Below, piece after piece: positions 53,581-61,287 of a stretch of 64,000 nucleotides of DNA (the stretch's first letter is position 1; the number at the start of each line of letters is the position of its first letter). Source of the stretch: Microbacterium paraoxydans (GTDB lineage: Bacteria > Actinomycetota > Actinomycetes > Actinomycetales > Microbacteriaceae); assembly GCF_900105335.1 (NCBI RefSeq), contig NZ_LT629770.1, positions 744,001 to 808,000 on the forward strand, written 5' to 3'. Under the pieces are notes generated by a model, which searched no databases, was not told where the DNA came from, and saw only the letters and a program-made list of their open reading frames with translations. Both the position numbers and the translations under genes were made by a program.

Positions 53581-55112
53581 ACGCCCCTCTCCGTGTCCTC
53601 GTCCTCTGGTTCCCCGACTGGCCGCTGCGAGCGGTGCTGGGCGGAGGGCCGCATCCGCCCACGGCCCTGGTGCAGGCCAACACGGTCGTCGCCTGCACCG
53701 CATCCGCTCGCGCGCACGGCGTCCGCATCGGGCAGCGTCGCCGCGTCGCCCAGGGACTCCTCTCCTCGCTGCAGGTCCTCCCCCACGACGCCGAGAAGGA
53801 CGAGCGTGCCTTCGTCCCGGTGCTGCAGCTCATCGAGAAGCACGCCCCTGGCGTGACGCTGCTGCGCCCCGGCCTCGCGATCCTGCGCGCTCGCGGGATC
53901 GCCCGCTATCACGGCGGAGAGGCCGAGGCGGCGACAGCCCTGTCCGCGATCCTCGCCGCTGCCGGCTTCCCCGAAGTGCGTGTCGGCGTCGCCGACGGAC
54001 CCTTCACCGCCGAGATCGCGGCCCGAGGAACGGCGTCCTGCACGGTCGTGCCCCCGGGCGGCTCCCGCGAGTTCCTGGCCCCCTACCCCGTGCAGGTGCT
54101 CCGCGACGAGCAGATCAGCGATCTCCTCCTCCGCCTCGGCGTGCGCACTCTCGGCGAGTTCACCGCGCTCGCCCCTCTCGACGTCCGCGACCGCTTCGGC
54201 GAGCACGGTGCCCGCCTGCAGGCCCTCGCCGCCGGCGCCGACTCCCGGCCTCTGGCTCCCCGGCCGCCCGACCCCGAACTGGCCAGGACCATCGAGTTCG
54301 AGTCCCCTCTCGGAGGCACCGACCAGGTGGCCTTCGCCGTGCGGCAGACCGCCGATGCCGTGATGCTCGCTCTGGCGGACGCGTCGCTCGTGTGCACCGA
54401 GGTGCGGATCGACCTGACCGACGACGACGGCGCCGTCCACTCCCGCACCTGGCTGCACCCGACGAGCTTCGACGCCGCCGACCTCGTGGACCGTGTGCGC
54501 TGGCAGCTGGAGGCGGTGGCCGCCCTGACCGCGAGCGCGCCCGTCGACGAGGCGAGGGCATTCGGGGGCATCGTGGCCGCCCGCCTCCTCCCCGTCGCAG
54601 TGGATGATGCGGCCCACCATCAACCTGGACTCTTCGGCTCGGGCACCGATGAGCGACTGCATCACGCGGTTTCACGGGTGCAGACCATGCTGGGGCATCA
54701 GGGCGTGGTCACCGCCGCCCTCTCCGGAGGGCGCTGGCTCGCCGATCGTCAGGTGCTCACGCCGTGGGGCGAGCGCCCGGTCCCGCCTCGTGATCCGCGG
54801 TCCCCCTGGCCGGGGAGCCTTCCCGACCCTCTCCCCTCCGAGGTGTTCCGCCCACCGCGCCCCATCGGCGTCGTCGCCGCGGACGGGAGCACGATCGACG
54901 TCGACGATCGTGGCGCCCTCACGCACGACCCCGCCCGCATCGACGGGGCGGCCGTGCAGGCCTGGGCCGGCCCGTGGCCCGTGCATGAACGGCGGTGGAG
55001 CACGGGCGGCGGCAAACGAGGACACCGGCTCCAGATCATCGACGACCGCGATCGCGCCTGGCTGGTCTTCCTGGCCGGCGAGCGCTGGTGGGCTGAGGGG
55101 AGGTACCGCTGA
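53577..55112 (+). CDS. imuB: ImuB, Y-family-polymerase-like mutasome adaptor
   Basis: A 511-aa DinB-superfamily protein. The palm residues of active Y polymerases are missing: the first acidic motif is replaced by LWFPDWPL, and the SIDE motif position reads LRARGIARYHGG. It is therefore predicted inactive, as is known for ImuB. A beta-clamp-binding motif QPGLF lies near residue 350 (after AAHH). ImuB bridges DnaE2, ImuA and the clamp in the mutasome that copies damaged DNA. It overlaps imuA (ATGA) and dnaE2 (TGATG), so the three are translated together. Confidence 0.92.
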   Translation: MNAPLRVLVLWFPDWPLRAVLGGGPHPPTALVQANTVVACTASARAHGVRIGQRRRVAQGLLSSLQVLPHDAEKDERAFVPVLQLIEKHAPGVTLLRPGLAILRARGIARYHGGEAEAATALSAILAAAGFPEVRVGVADGPFTAEIAARGTASCTVVPPGGSREFLAPYPVQVLRDEQISDLLLRLGVRTLGEFTALAPLDVRDRFGEHGARLQALAAGADSRPLAPRPPDPELARTIEFESPLGGTDQVAFAVRQTADAVMLALADASLVCTEVRIDLTDDDGAVHSRTWLHPTSFDAADLVDRVRWQLEAVAALTASAPVDEARAFGGIVAARLLPVAVDDAAHHQPGLFGSGTDERLHHAVSRVQTMLGHQGVVTAALSGGRWLADRQVLTPWGERPVPPRDPRSPWPGSLPDPLPSEVFRPPRPIGVVAADGSTIDVDDRGALTHDPARIDGAAVQAWAGPWPVHERRWSTGGGKRGHRLQIIDDRDRAWLVFLAGERWWAEGRYR

Positions 55113-58100
55113 TGGGCTGGCACAATCCGCCGTTGACCTGGGATCAGCTCGAACGCACCCTCAGCGGAGAGCCCACTCCCGAAGCGACCTCCGCACCGCG
55201 GGGGCTCCGCCCGGATCCCGGACCGGTGAGTCGTCCGCGGAAGCGCGTCCCCCCGGCCCTCCCGGAGCGTCCGGAGGAGGCGGTGCCCTATGCCGAGCTG
55301 CACGCGCACTCGTCCTACTCCTTCCTCGACGGGGCGTCCTCCCCCGAGGACCTCCTCGCGGAGGCCGAGCGTCTCGGCCTGAGCGCGCTCGCCCTCACCG
55401 ACCACGACGGGTTCTACGGCGCCGCGCGCTTCGCCGAGCTGGCGGAGCTCATGGAGCTGCGGCTGCAGACCGTCTACGGCGCCGAGCTCTCCCTCGACCT
55501 GCCCTCCGCTCCGCAGGGGGCCGCCGATCCGCCGGGCACGCATCTGCTCGTGCTCGCCCGGGGCCTCGAGGGGTACCACCGCCTGTCGGGAGCGATCACC
55601 GCGGCCCAGCTCCGCGGCGGGGAGAAGGGGCGCCCGGTCTACGACCTCGACGAGCTCGCGGCGACCGCCGACGGGCACTGGACGATCCTCACCGGCTGCC
55701 GCAAGGGGGCGGTACGACAGGGGCTGGAGGCCGGAGACGCGGCCGCGCCGCTGCACCATCTCGTCGGACTTTTCGGACACGACAATGTCTCCGTCGAGCT
55801 CTTCGACCACGGCGATCCGCTGGACACCCGGCGCAACGACGCCCTCGCCGACCTCGCCCGCCGGATGCGGCTGCCCGTCGTGGCGACCAACAACGTGCAC
55901 TACGCCCGCCCGGACCAGGCCCCTCTCGCCGAGGCGGTGGCCGCGGTCCGCGCGGTCCGGAGCATGGACGAGCTCGACGGCTGGCTGCCGGCCCATGGCG
56001 GCGCGCACCTGCGCAGCGGGGCGGAGATGACGGCGCGCTTCCGGCGGTACCCCGGTGCGATCTCGCACGGCCTGGAGCTGGCCGCGGCCTCGGCCTTCCC
56101 ACTTCGGATGGCCCGCCCCGCCCTCCCCCGTCAGGACGTCCCGCCGGGGCACACGCCGATGAGCTGGCTGCGGCACCTGGTCTGGGAGGCGGTCCCGTCG
56201 AAGTACCCGCGGCTGGACGCGGACGGCCGCCGACGCATCGCCCGCGAGCTCGACGTGATCGAGGAGAAGGACTTCCCCGGGTACTTCCTCATCGTGCACG
56301 GCATCGTGACGGAGGCCCGGCGACGCGGCATCCTCTGCCAGGGCCGGGGTTCGGCGGCGGCGAGCGCGGTCTGCTATCTGCTGGGCATCACCGCGGTCGA
56401 CCCGATCCTCTACCGTCTCCCCTTCGAGCGCTTCCTCGCCACCACCCGCACGGAGGAGCCGGACATCGACGTGGACTTCGACTCACGGCGACGGGAGGAG
56501 ATCATCCAGTGGGTCTACCGGGAGTACGGAAGGGAGCGGGCAGCCCAGGTGGCGAACGTCATCCAGTACCGGCCGAAGAACGCCGTCCGCGACATGGCCA
56601 GAGCCCTGGGGCACTCTCCAGGACAGCAGGACTCCTGGTCACGGCAGGTGGACGGCTGGGGATCAGGGCTCGAACCCGTGGAGGGCCACGACATCCCCGA
56701 CACCGTGCTCGACTACGCGGCCGAGCTGCTGAAGGCTCCACGGCATCTGGGGATCCACTCAGGCGGCATGGTGCTCACAGCCCGGCCAGTCGGAGAGGTG
56801 GTGCCGGTCGAGCACGCCCGCATGGAGGACCGCACCGTCATCCAGTGGGACAAGGACGACGCCGCCTTCATGGGACTGGTGAAGTTCGATCTGCTCGGTC
56901 TGGGCATGCTCGCGGCGCTGCAGCACTGCTTCGACCTGGTCCGGGAGGCGACGGGCGAGGAGTGGACGCTGGAGACCCTGCCGAAGGAGGAGGCCGGCGT
57001 CTACGACATGCTCTGCCGGGCCGACTCGATCGGCGTCTTCCAGGTGGAGTCCCGCGCGCAGATCGGGCTGCTCCCCCGGCTGCAGCCGCGACGCTTCTAC
57101 GACCTCGCCATCCAGATCGCCCTCATCCGCCCCGGCCCCATCCAGGGCGGCGCCGTGCACCCGTTCGTCCGTCGGAAGATGGCGAAGGACAAGGTGGACG
57201 AGGCGAACCGGGAACGGGAGGCCAGGGGCGAGCCCCCGGAGGAGTTCCCCATCCCCTACCCGCACAGCGACCTCGAGGACATCCTCGCGCGGACACTCGG
57301 CATCCCCATCTTCCAGGAGCAGCTCATCCAGATGGCCACGGCCGTCGGCGACTGCACGGCCGACGAGGCCGATCTGCTGCGCCGGGCGATGGGATCGAAG
57401 CGGGGTCTGGAGAAGATCGAGAAGGTCAGGGACAAGCTGTACGCCGGGATGGCCCGCCGCGGGCTCGTCGATGAGGCCGCCGACCGGATCTACGCGCAGA
57501 TTCAGGCGTTCTCGAACTTCGGCTTCGCCGAGTCCCATTCCCTGTCCTTCGCCCTACTCGTCTACGCGAGCTCGTGGTTGAAGCTGCACTATCCGGCCGC
57601 CTTCCTCGCGGGCCTGCTGCGGTCGCAGCCGATGGGCTTCTACTCCCCCGCGACCCTCACGGCGGATGCCCGTCGGCACGGCGTGGAGGTCCGTCGCCCG
57701 GATCTCCATCTCTCCTCCGCCACCGAGACCCTCGAACCCCTCACGCCGGACGCCGCAGGGACGACCGGGAGAGACGACTGCCTGGCCGACCCGCAGCCGC
57801 CCGTGCACCGCTTCGACCGGAGCGCACCGGACGAGTCCGCGGCGCACCGGCGGGACGGACGGTTCGCGGTGCGCCTGGGACTCAGCGGCATCCGCGGGAT
57901 CGGCGTGCCGATGGCGGAGCGCATCGTCGCCGAGCGGGAGGCACACGGTCCCTACCGCGATCTGCACGACCTCGTGCGCCGGACCGACGCGACGGCCGCT
58001 CAGTTGGAGGCCCTCGCCACCGCCGGAGCCTTCGCGTGCCTCGGGTTGGAGCGCCGGGAGGCCATCTGGCTCGCCGGGGCCGCCGCGGAAGACCGCGCCC

Positions 58101-58567
58101 GTTTCCTCCCGGGGACCACGGTGGCGGTGCAGCCGCCGCTGTTCGCCGACCAGACCAGCTACGAGCGCCTCTCGGCCGACCTCTGGGCGACCGGCATCTC
58201 GACCGACGACCACCCGATGACGCACTTCCGCGACGACCTCCGGGCTCGCGGCGTCCTGACGGCCGCGGACCTGCAGCGGCATGAGACCGGACGACGCGTC
58301 GAGGTGGCCGGTCTCGTCACCCATCGACAACGACCCGCCACGGCCGCCGGCGTCACCTTCGTCAACCTCGAGGATGAGAGCGGGTTGGTGAACGTGATCT
58401 GCTCGACGGGGGTCTGGGGTCGGTTCGGTCGTATCGCCCGAGAGTCCCCAGCGCTCATCATCCGCGGCATCCTCGAGCGCTCACCGGAGGGGGTCGTCAA
58501 TGTGCTCGCCGACGCCTTCGAAGACCTCCGCACGGGGGTCATGCACCGCTCGCGGGACTTCCGATGA
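55112..58567 (+). CDS. dnaE2: Error-prone DNA polymerase DnaE2
   Basis: A 1151-aa C-family translesion polymerase. A 60-residue Pro-rich leader (MGWHNPPLTWDQLERTLSG) precedes the PHP domain (ELHAHSSYSFLDGASS, about residues 61-76). The palm has PDIDVDFDSRRREE near 450, RGSAAASAVCYLLGI before it, and IPIFQEQLIQMA later. A helix-hairpin-helix region (LGLSGIRGIGVPMAERI) and a C-terminal OB fold (VEVAGLVTHRQRPATAAGVTFVNLEDESG in segments) follow. Mutagenic repair after DNA damage is the known role. SOS control comes through the operon promoter. Confidence 0.96.
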   Translation: MGWHNPPLTWDQLERTLSGEPTPEATSAPRGLRPDPGPVSRPRKRVPPALPERPEEAVPYAELHAHSSYSFLDGASSPEDLLAEAERLGLSALALTDHDGFYGAARFAELAELMELRLQTVYGAELSLDLPSAPQGAADPPGTHLLVLARGLEGYHRLSGAITAAQLRGGEKGRPVYDLDELAATADGHWTILTGCRKGAVRQGLEAGDAAAPLHHLVGLFGHDNVSVELFDHGDPLDTRRNDALADLARRMRLPVVATNNVHYARPDQAPLAEAVAAVRAVRSMDELDGWLPAHGGAHLRSGAEMTARFRRYPGAISHGLELAAASAFPLRMARPALPRQDVPPGHTPMSWLRHLVWEAVPSKYPRLDADGRRRIARELDVIEEKDFPGYFLIVHGIVTEARRRGILCQGRGSAAASAVCYLLGITAVDPILYRLPFERFLATTRTEEPDIDVDFDSRRREEIIQWVYREYGRERAAQVANVIQYRPKNAVRDMARALGHSPGQQDSWSRQVDGWGSGLEPVEGHDIPDTVLDYAAELLKAPRHLGIHSGGMVLTARPVGEVVPVEHARMEDRTVIQWDKDDAAFMGLVKFDLLGLGMLAALQHCFDLVREATGEEWTLETLPKEEAGVYDMLCRADSIGVFQVESRAQIGLLPRLQPRRFYDLAIQIALIRPGPIQGGAVHPFVRRKMAKDKVDEANREREARGEPPEEFPIPYPHSDLEDILARTLGIPIFQEQLIQMATAVGDCTADEADLLRRAMGSKRGLEKIEKVRDKLYAGMARRGLVDEAADRIYAQIQAFSNFGFAESHSLSFALLVYASSWLKLHYPAAFLAGLLRSQPMGFYSPATLTADARRHGVEVRRPDLHLSSATETLEPLTPDAAGTTGRDDCLADPQPPVHRFDRSAPDESAAHRRDGRFAVRLGLSGIRGIGVPMAERIVAEREAHGPYRDLHDLVRRTDATAAQLEALATAGAFACLGLERREAIWLAGAAAEDRARFLPGTTVAVQPPLFADQTSYERLSADLWATGISTDDHPMTHFRDDLRARGVLTAADLQRHETGRRVEVAGLVTHRQRPATAAGVTFVNLEDESGLVNVICSTGVWGRFGRIARESPALIIRGILERSPEGVVNVLADAFEDLRTGVMHRSRDFR

Positions 58568-58596
58568 GTCCGGTGCCCGGTGAGTCCGGTGCCCGA
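58565..58596 (+). repeat. 16-bp tandem duplication at the dnaE2 stop
   Basis: TGAGTCCGGTGCCCGG (58565-58580) is repeated with one change at 58581-58596. The first copy contains the dnaE2 stop codon. Confidence 0.7.
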
Positions 58597-58614
58597 GGGC
58601 CCGGCTTCCGGCGG

Positions 58615-58995
58615 TCACCAGAAGCGTTCGGGCTCTTCCGGCGGGGGCCGGTCCGATCCACCCCAGCGATCCGCCTCCGCCTTGGCCGCGTTGACCGCCG
58701 CATCCGCGCCGCGCAGAGCGATGCCCGCGCCGCTGGCCGACGGCCCGATGGGGTCGATGAGCAGCGACGTCCGCGGAGCGACACCCACGGCCACCGTGCA
58801 GTCGAGGACACGACCGATCCAGTGCGTCACCTCGGCTCGCGGCTCCTCGGCGCGGCGGTAGCGGATGCCGGTGTCCAGATCGAGCAGCGAGAGGACGACG
58901 GGTTCATCCGTCTGCGGGTCGACGAGTTCGGAGACCTCGACCCGGTGCCCGACCGGGAGGGCCACCTGACCGGCGAAGACGAGCATCCTGTCCAT
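58615..58995 (-). CDS. Hypothetical protein, 126 aa
   Basis: I do not recognise this protein. It begins MDRMLVFAGQVALPVGHRVEV and has a beta-rich first half (VVLSLLDLDTGIRYRR, HWIGRVLDCTVAVGV). A Gly/Ala-rich middle and a charged, Pro-rich tail with Trp (ADRWGGSDRPPPEEPERFW) follow. It lacks a signal peptide and membrane helices. TAGGGT lies 6 nt before ATG 58995 with no other start signal, so a leaderless message is likely. It converges with dnaE2, 47 nt apart. Composition matches neighbours. Confidence 0.7.
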   Translation of the reverse strand: MDRMLVFAGQVALPVGHRVEVSELVDPQTDEPVVLSLLDLDTGIRYRRAEEPRAEVTHWIGRVLDCTVAVGVAPRTSLLIDPIGPSASGAGIALRGADAAVNAAKAEADRWGGSDRPPPEEPERFW

Positions 58996-59001
58996 GTCCC
59001 C

Positions 59002-59007
59002 ACCCTA
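59002..59007 (-). promoter_or_regulatory. -10 box TAGGGT of the 126-aa hypothetical gene (leaderless pattern)
   Basis: TAGGGT on the minus strand ends 6 nt before ATG 58995. Confidence 0.45.
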
Positions 59008-59066
59008 CGGAACGGCCCGTATCGGCGACAGAGCCGAGAGCCGCGCAGAATTTTTCGAAGAAACTT

Positions 59067-59088
59067 TTGTCCCCCAAATGGCGGACAA
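59067..59088 (+). promoter_or_regulatory. Inverted repeat TTGTCC-N10-GGACAA in an AT-rich promoter-like stretch
   Basis: Perfect 6-bp arms (59067-59072 and 59083-59088) flank a 10-bp spacer. The surrounding 59048-59108 is much more AT-rich than the window. TTGTCC could be a -35 with AGGATT (59090-59095) as -10 at 17 bp, or TATTCT (59102-59107) may be the -10. The dyad could be an operator. Confidence 0.4.
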
Positions 59089-59101
59089 GAGGATTAAGGG
59101 A

Positions 59102-59250
59102 TATTCTGCTCTTCGTAGCGGGGGCTACCGGCTGAATCTCTGGGGGATCGGCCGTAGAGACAGCGAGACTTCGCCGCCTCCCCAACCGTCCGGGTAGGAC
59201 GGTGAGCCCTCTCGGCAGCACCGGGTTGGGGCGGTCCCGTCGAGAGGGCA
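59102..59250 (+). ncRNA. Candidate structured non-coding RNA, unknown family
   Basis: No convincing gene lies in 58996-59384. Within it four successive hairpins can be drawn: 59115-59128 (5 bp); 59142-59183 (GGGG/CCCC then CGGC/GCCG); 59185-59203 (ACCGTCC/GGACGGT, 7 bp perfect); and 59206-59249 (GCCCTCTCG/CGAGAGGGC, 9 bp perfect with inner pairs). They follow an AT-rich promoter-like stretch at 59048-59108. I could not match it to a riboswitch, 6S, SRP, tmRNA or RNase P RNA. The direction is inferred from the promoter-like side. The rest of the gap (59251-59384) shows nothing further. Confidence 0.4.
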
Positions 59251-59384
59251 TACCCCGCGGCTAGCCATCGTCCTGCTGGGCGTCAACCCCGGCGAGGGCA
59301 CGCACCGCTCGGACTACGGTCGTTCGTCATGACGTCTCTCCCCTGTCTCGAACGCCGCGCCGGCTCACCTGCCGCCGGAGGACG

Positions 59385-59600
59385 TCAGTCGTCGGCGGGT
59401 TCGTCGACGCCGTCCTCATCCAGCGGCACTTCGATGCGCTGCTCCGCAGCGTCCGCCGGGTCCGCCTCGATGGGGTGCGGCTCCGGTGCCGAGGGGGTCG
59501 GCGCTTCCGGATCCTCGGGAACCTCCTCCGCAAGGCGCTCCTGCTCCTGCAGGTCGGCCTCGGGCTTCACATCGTCGATCGGATGGTCATTGAGAGACAT
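59385..59600 (-). CDS. Small, highly acidic disordered protein
   Basis: A 71-aa protein starting MSLNDHPIDDVKPEADLQEQ, made mostly of Glu, Asp, Pro and Ala, with no hydrophobic core. The ribosome site GGAGGAG precedes ATG 59600, so it is probably translated. It is divergent from the DUF72 gene. It resembles the 105-aa protein at 63644-63961 in composition (both have PE/DP-rich repeats) but not in alignable sequence. Function unknown. Confidence 0.65.
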   Translation of the reverse strand: MSLNDHPIDDVKPEADLQEQERLAEEVPEDPEAPTPSAPEPHPIEADPADAAEQRIEVPLDEDGVDEPADD

Positions 59601-59684
59601 GGCTTCTCCTCCTTCGGTGTGGGTACCTCCAGCCTGCCGAGGCCGCACGACAGCAGCAAGGGGCTTGACCCGACGGAGGCGGCC

Positions 59685-60560
59685 GTGACGAGGAAGAGCG
59701 GGCAGGGCCGGGTACGCATCGGCGTCTCCGGGTGGCGGTACGCCCGGTGGCGCGGCGACTTCTACCCGCGCGGCCTGCCGCAGCGTCGAGAGCTCGAGCA
59801 CATCGGATCGCACTTCCCCACCGTCGAGCTCAACGGCTCGTTCTACTCGCTGCAGCGGCCCGAGAGCTACCGCCGGTGGGCGGCGAGCGTTCCCGACGAC
59901 TTCGTGTTCGCGGTCAAGGGCTCCCGCTACGTCAGCCACATGCTGCGGCTGCGCAACGTCGAACAGGCGCTGGCCAACTTCTTCGCCTCGGGCGTCCTCG
60001 CCCTCGGTCCCCGGCTCGGCCCGATCCTCTGGCAGCTCCCCGCGCGGCAGCATTTCGACGCCGAGATCGTGGAGGCGTTCCTCGACACCCTCCCGCAGAC
60101 GGCGGCGGAGGCTCTCTCCCTCGCCCGGCGGCATGACGAGCGGCTGCAGGACCGGACGTGGCTGGAGATCGATGCCGACCGCCCGCTCCGCTACGCCCTC
60201 GAACCGCGTTCCGATTCCTTCGCCGACCCGTCGAGCCTTGGCCTCCTGCAGGAGCACGGAACCTCCCTCGTCATCGCCGACACCGCCGGGAAGTGGCCGC
60301 GGTTCGACGCCCTCACCGCGGACTTCGTCTACATCCGTCTCCACGGCGCGCAGATGCTCTACCACAGCGCCTACACCGAGGAGGAGCTGCGGGAGTGGGC
60401 GAGGCTCATCCGCGGGTGGGCCGACGGGACCGGAGCCGACGACGGGAAGCCGCGCGACGTCTTCGTGTACTTCGACAACGACGCCCGCGGGCACGCACCC
60501 CACGACGCCCTGGCGTTGAGCGCCCTCGTGACGGACCTCGTGACGGACACGCCCTCCTGA
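59685..60560 (+). CDS. DUF72 domain protein (TIM-barrel)
   Basis: A 291-aa protein of the DUF72/YecE family, a TIM barrel of uncertain role sometimes linked to Fe-S or stress processes. Signatures are RIGVSGWRYARWRGDFYPRGLPQRRELEHIGSHFPTVELNGSFYSL in segments, PDDFVFAVKGSRYVSHM, LGPILWQLPARQHFD, and the late YIRLHGAQMLYHSAYTEEELREWA and VFVYFDNDARGHAPHDA. GTG 59685 has GGAGG 6 nt upstream. It converges with the FMN reductase gene 17 nt apart. Confidence 0.93.
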   Translation: MTRKSGQGRVRIGVSGWRYARWRGDFYPRGLPQRRELEHIGSHFPTVELNGSFYSLQRPESYRRWAASVPDDFVFAVKGSRYVSHMLRLRNVEQALANFFASGVLALGPRLGPILWQLPARQHFDAEIVEAFLDTLPQTAAEALSLARRHDERLQDRTWLEIDADRPLRYALEPRSDSFADPSSLGLLQEHGTSLVIADTAGKWPRFDALTADFVYIRLHGAQMLYHSAYTEEELREWARLIRGWADGTGADDGKPRDVFVYFDNDARGHAPHDALALSALVTDLVTDTPS

Positions 60561-60577
60561 CGCGGCGAGCGCGGCGG

Positions 60578-61159
60578 CTACCGGTCGCCGACGTGACCCG
60601 GAGCGGTGAGCGACAGCACCCGCTCGACGAACGCCGCGTACTCCTCCATGTAGTGCGCGACGAACTTCTCAGTGTCGGCGTCGTGCACCTGCCCGTCGGG
60701 GCCGAACACCTCGGGCCGGAACGTGATGTACGCCTCCGGGGCGTTCAGCTGCGGCGCATTGAGGAAGCTCAGCACGCTCCGCATCGACGACTGCATGACC
60801 GCGGTGCCGATCGCTCCGGTCGAGGCGCCGATGATGCCCGTGGGCTTTCGTGCGAACGAGTTGTGCCCCCAGGGTCGCGAGCCCCAGTCGATGGCGTTCT
60901 TCAACGCCCCGGGGATGGAGCGGTTGTACTCCGGCGACACGAGCAGCAGCCCGTCCGCCCCCTCGACCGCACTCTTGAACGCGGTGACCGCAGCGACCGG
61001 TTCGAGTTCGTCGTCGCGGTTGTAGAGGGGGAGGTCGCGGATCGGGATCTCCACGAGTTCCAGGTCCGGCGGGGCGAGCCGCACGAGCGCCGTCGCCAGG
61101 ACGCGGTTGATGGAGTCCGATGCGAGGCTGCCGATGAGGTAGCCGATCCGATGGGTCAT
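60578..61159 (-). CDS. NADPH-dependent FMN reductase family protein
   Basis: A 193-aa flavodoxin-like reductase. IGSLASDSINRVLATAL binds the FMN phosphate, and SPEYNRSIPGALKNAIDWGSRPWG is the second flavin motif. GIIGASTGAIGTAVMQ completes it. Homologues reduce quinones, azo dyes or chromate with NAD(P)H and often protect from oxidative stress; the natural substrate is unknown. ATG 61159 lies 46 nt from the RAE of helR, on the opposite strand, so the two promoters may interfere. Confidence 0.92.
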   Translation of the reverse strand: MTHRIGYLIGSLASDSINRVLATALVRLAPPDLELVEIPIRDLPLYNRDDELEPVAAVTAFKSAVEGADGLLLVSPEYNRSIPGALKNAIDWGSRPWGHNSFARKPTGIIGASTGAIGTAVMQSSMRSVLSFLNAPQLNAPEAYITFRPEVFGPDGQVHDADTEKFVAHYMEEYAAFVERVLSLTAPGHVGDR

Positions 61160-61205
61160 GGTGAGGTCCCCTCGTCTCCCTGCATCTCCAGGATATCGCC
61201 GGAGT

Positions 61206-61227
61206 GGGGGCTTGCCACAAGGCCCCC
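61206..61227 (+). promoter_or_regulatory. Rifamycin-associated element (RAE) upstream of helR
   Basis: GGGGGCTTG and CAAGGCCCCC flank a three-base centre (CCA). This matches the RAE inverted repeat described upstream of rifamycin-inactivating and helR genes in actinobacteria. It lies about 60 bp before the helR start, a promoter-proximal position. Confidence 0.8.
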
Positions 61228-61287
61228 CTCGAGAGGCAGAATCGACGGCTCGCGTGCCCCCGCATGCCCTCGCGAAGGAGACCTCCG

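Noticed and set aside
54604..57474. 956-codon plus-strand open frame overlapping imuB and dnaE2
   Set aside because: It is an alternative frame of two clear genes, with Arg/Pro/Gly-rich composition and no domain.
59078..59197. 39-codon plus-strand reading frame starting MADKRIKGYSALRSGGYRLN
   Set aside because: It has no ribosome site, its codon use is unlike the window, and its ATG lies inside the dyad. Kept as a possibility only; the RNA reading fits better.
59258..59329. Peptide fragment LGVNPGEGTHRSDYG resembling part of a DNA glycosylase
   Set aside because: It is too short, has no start signal and the resemblance is weak; chance is likely.
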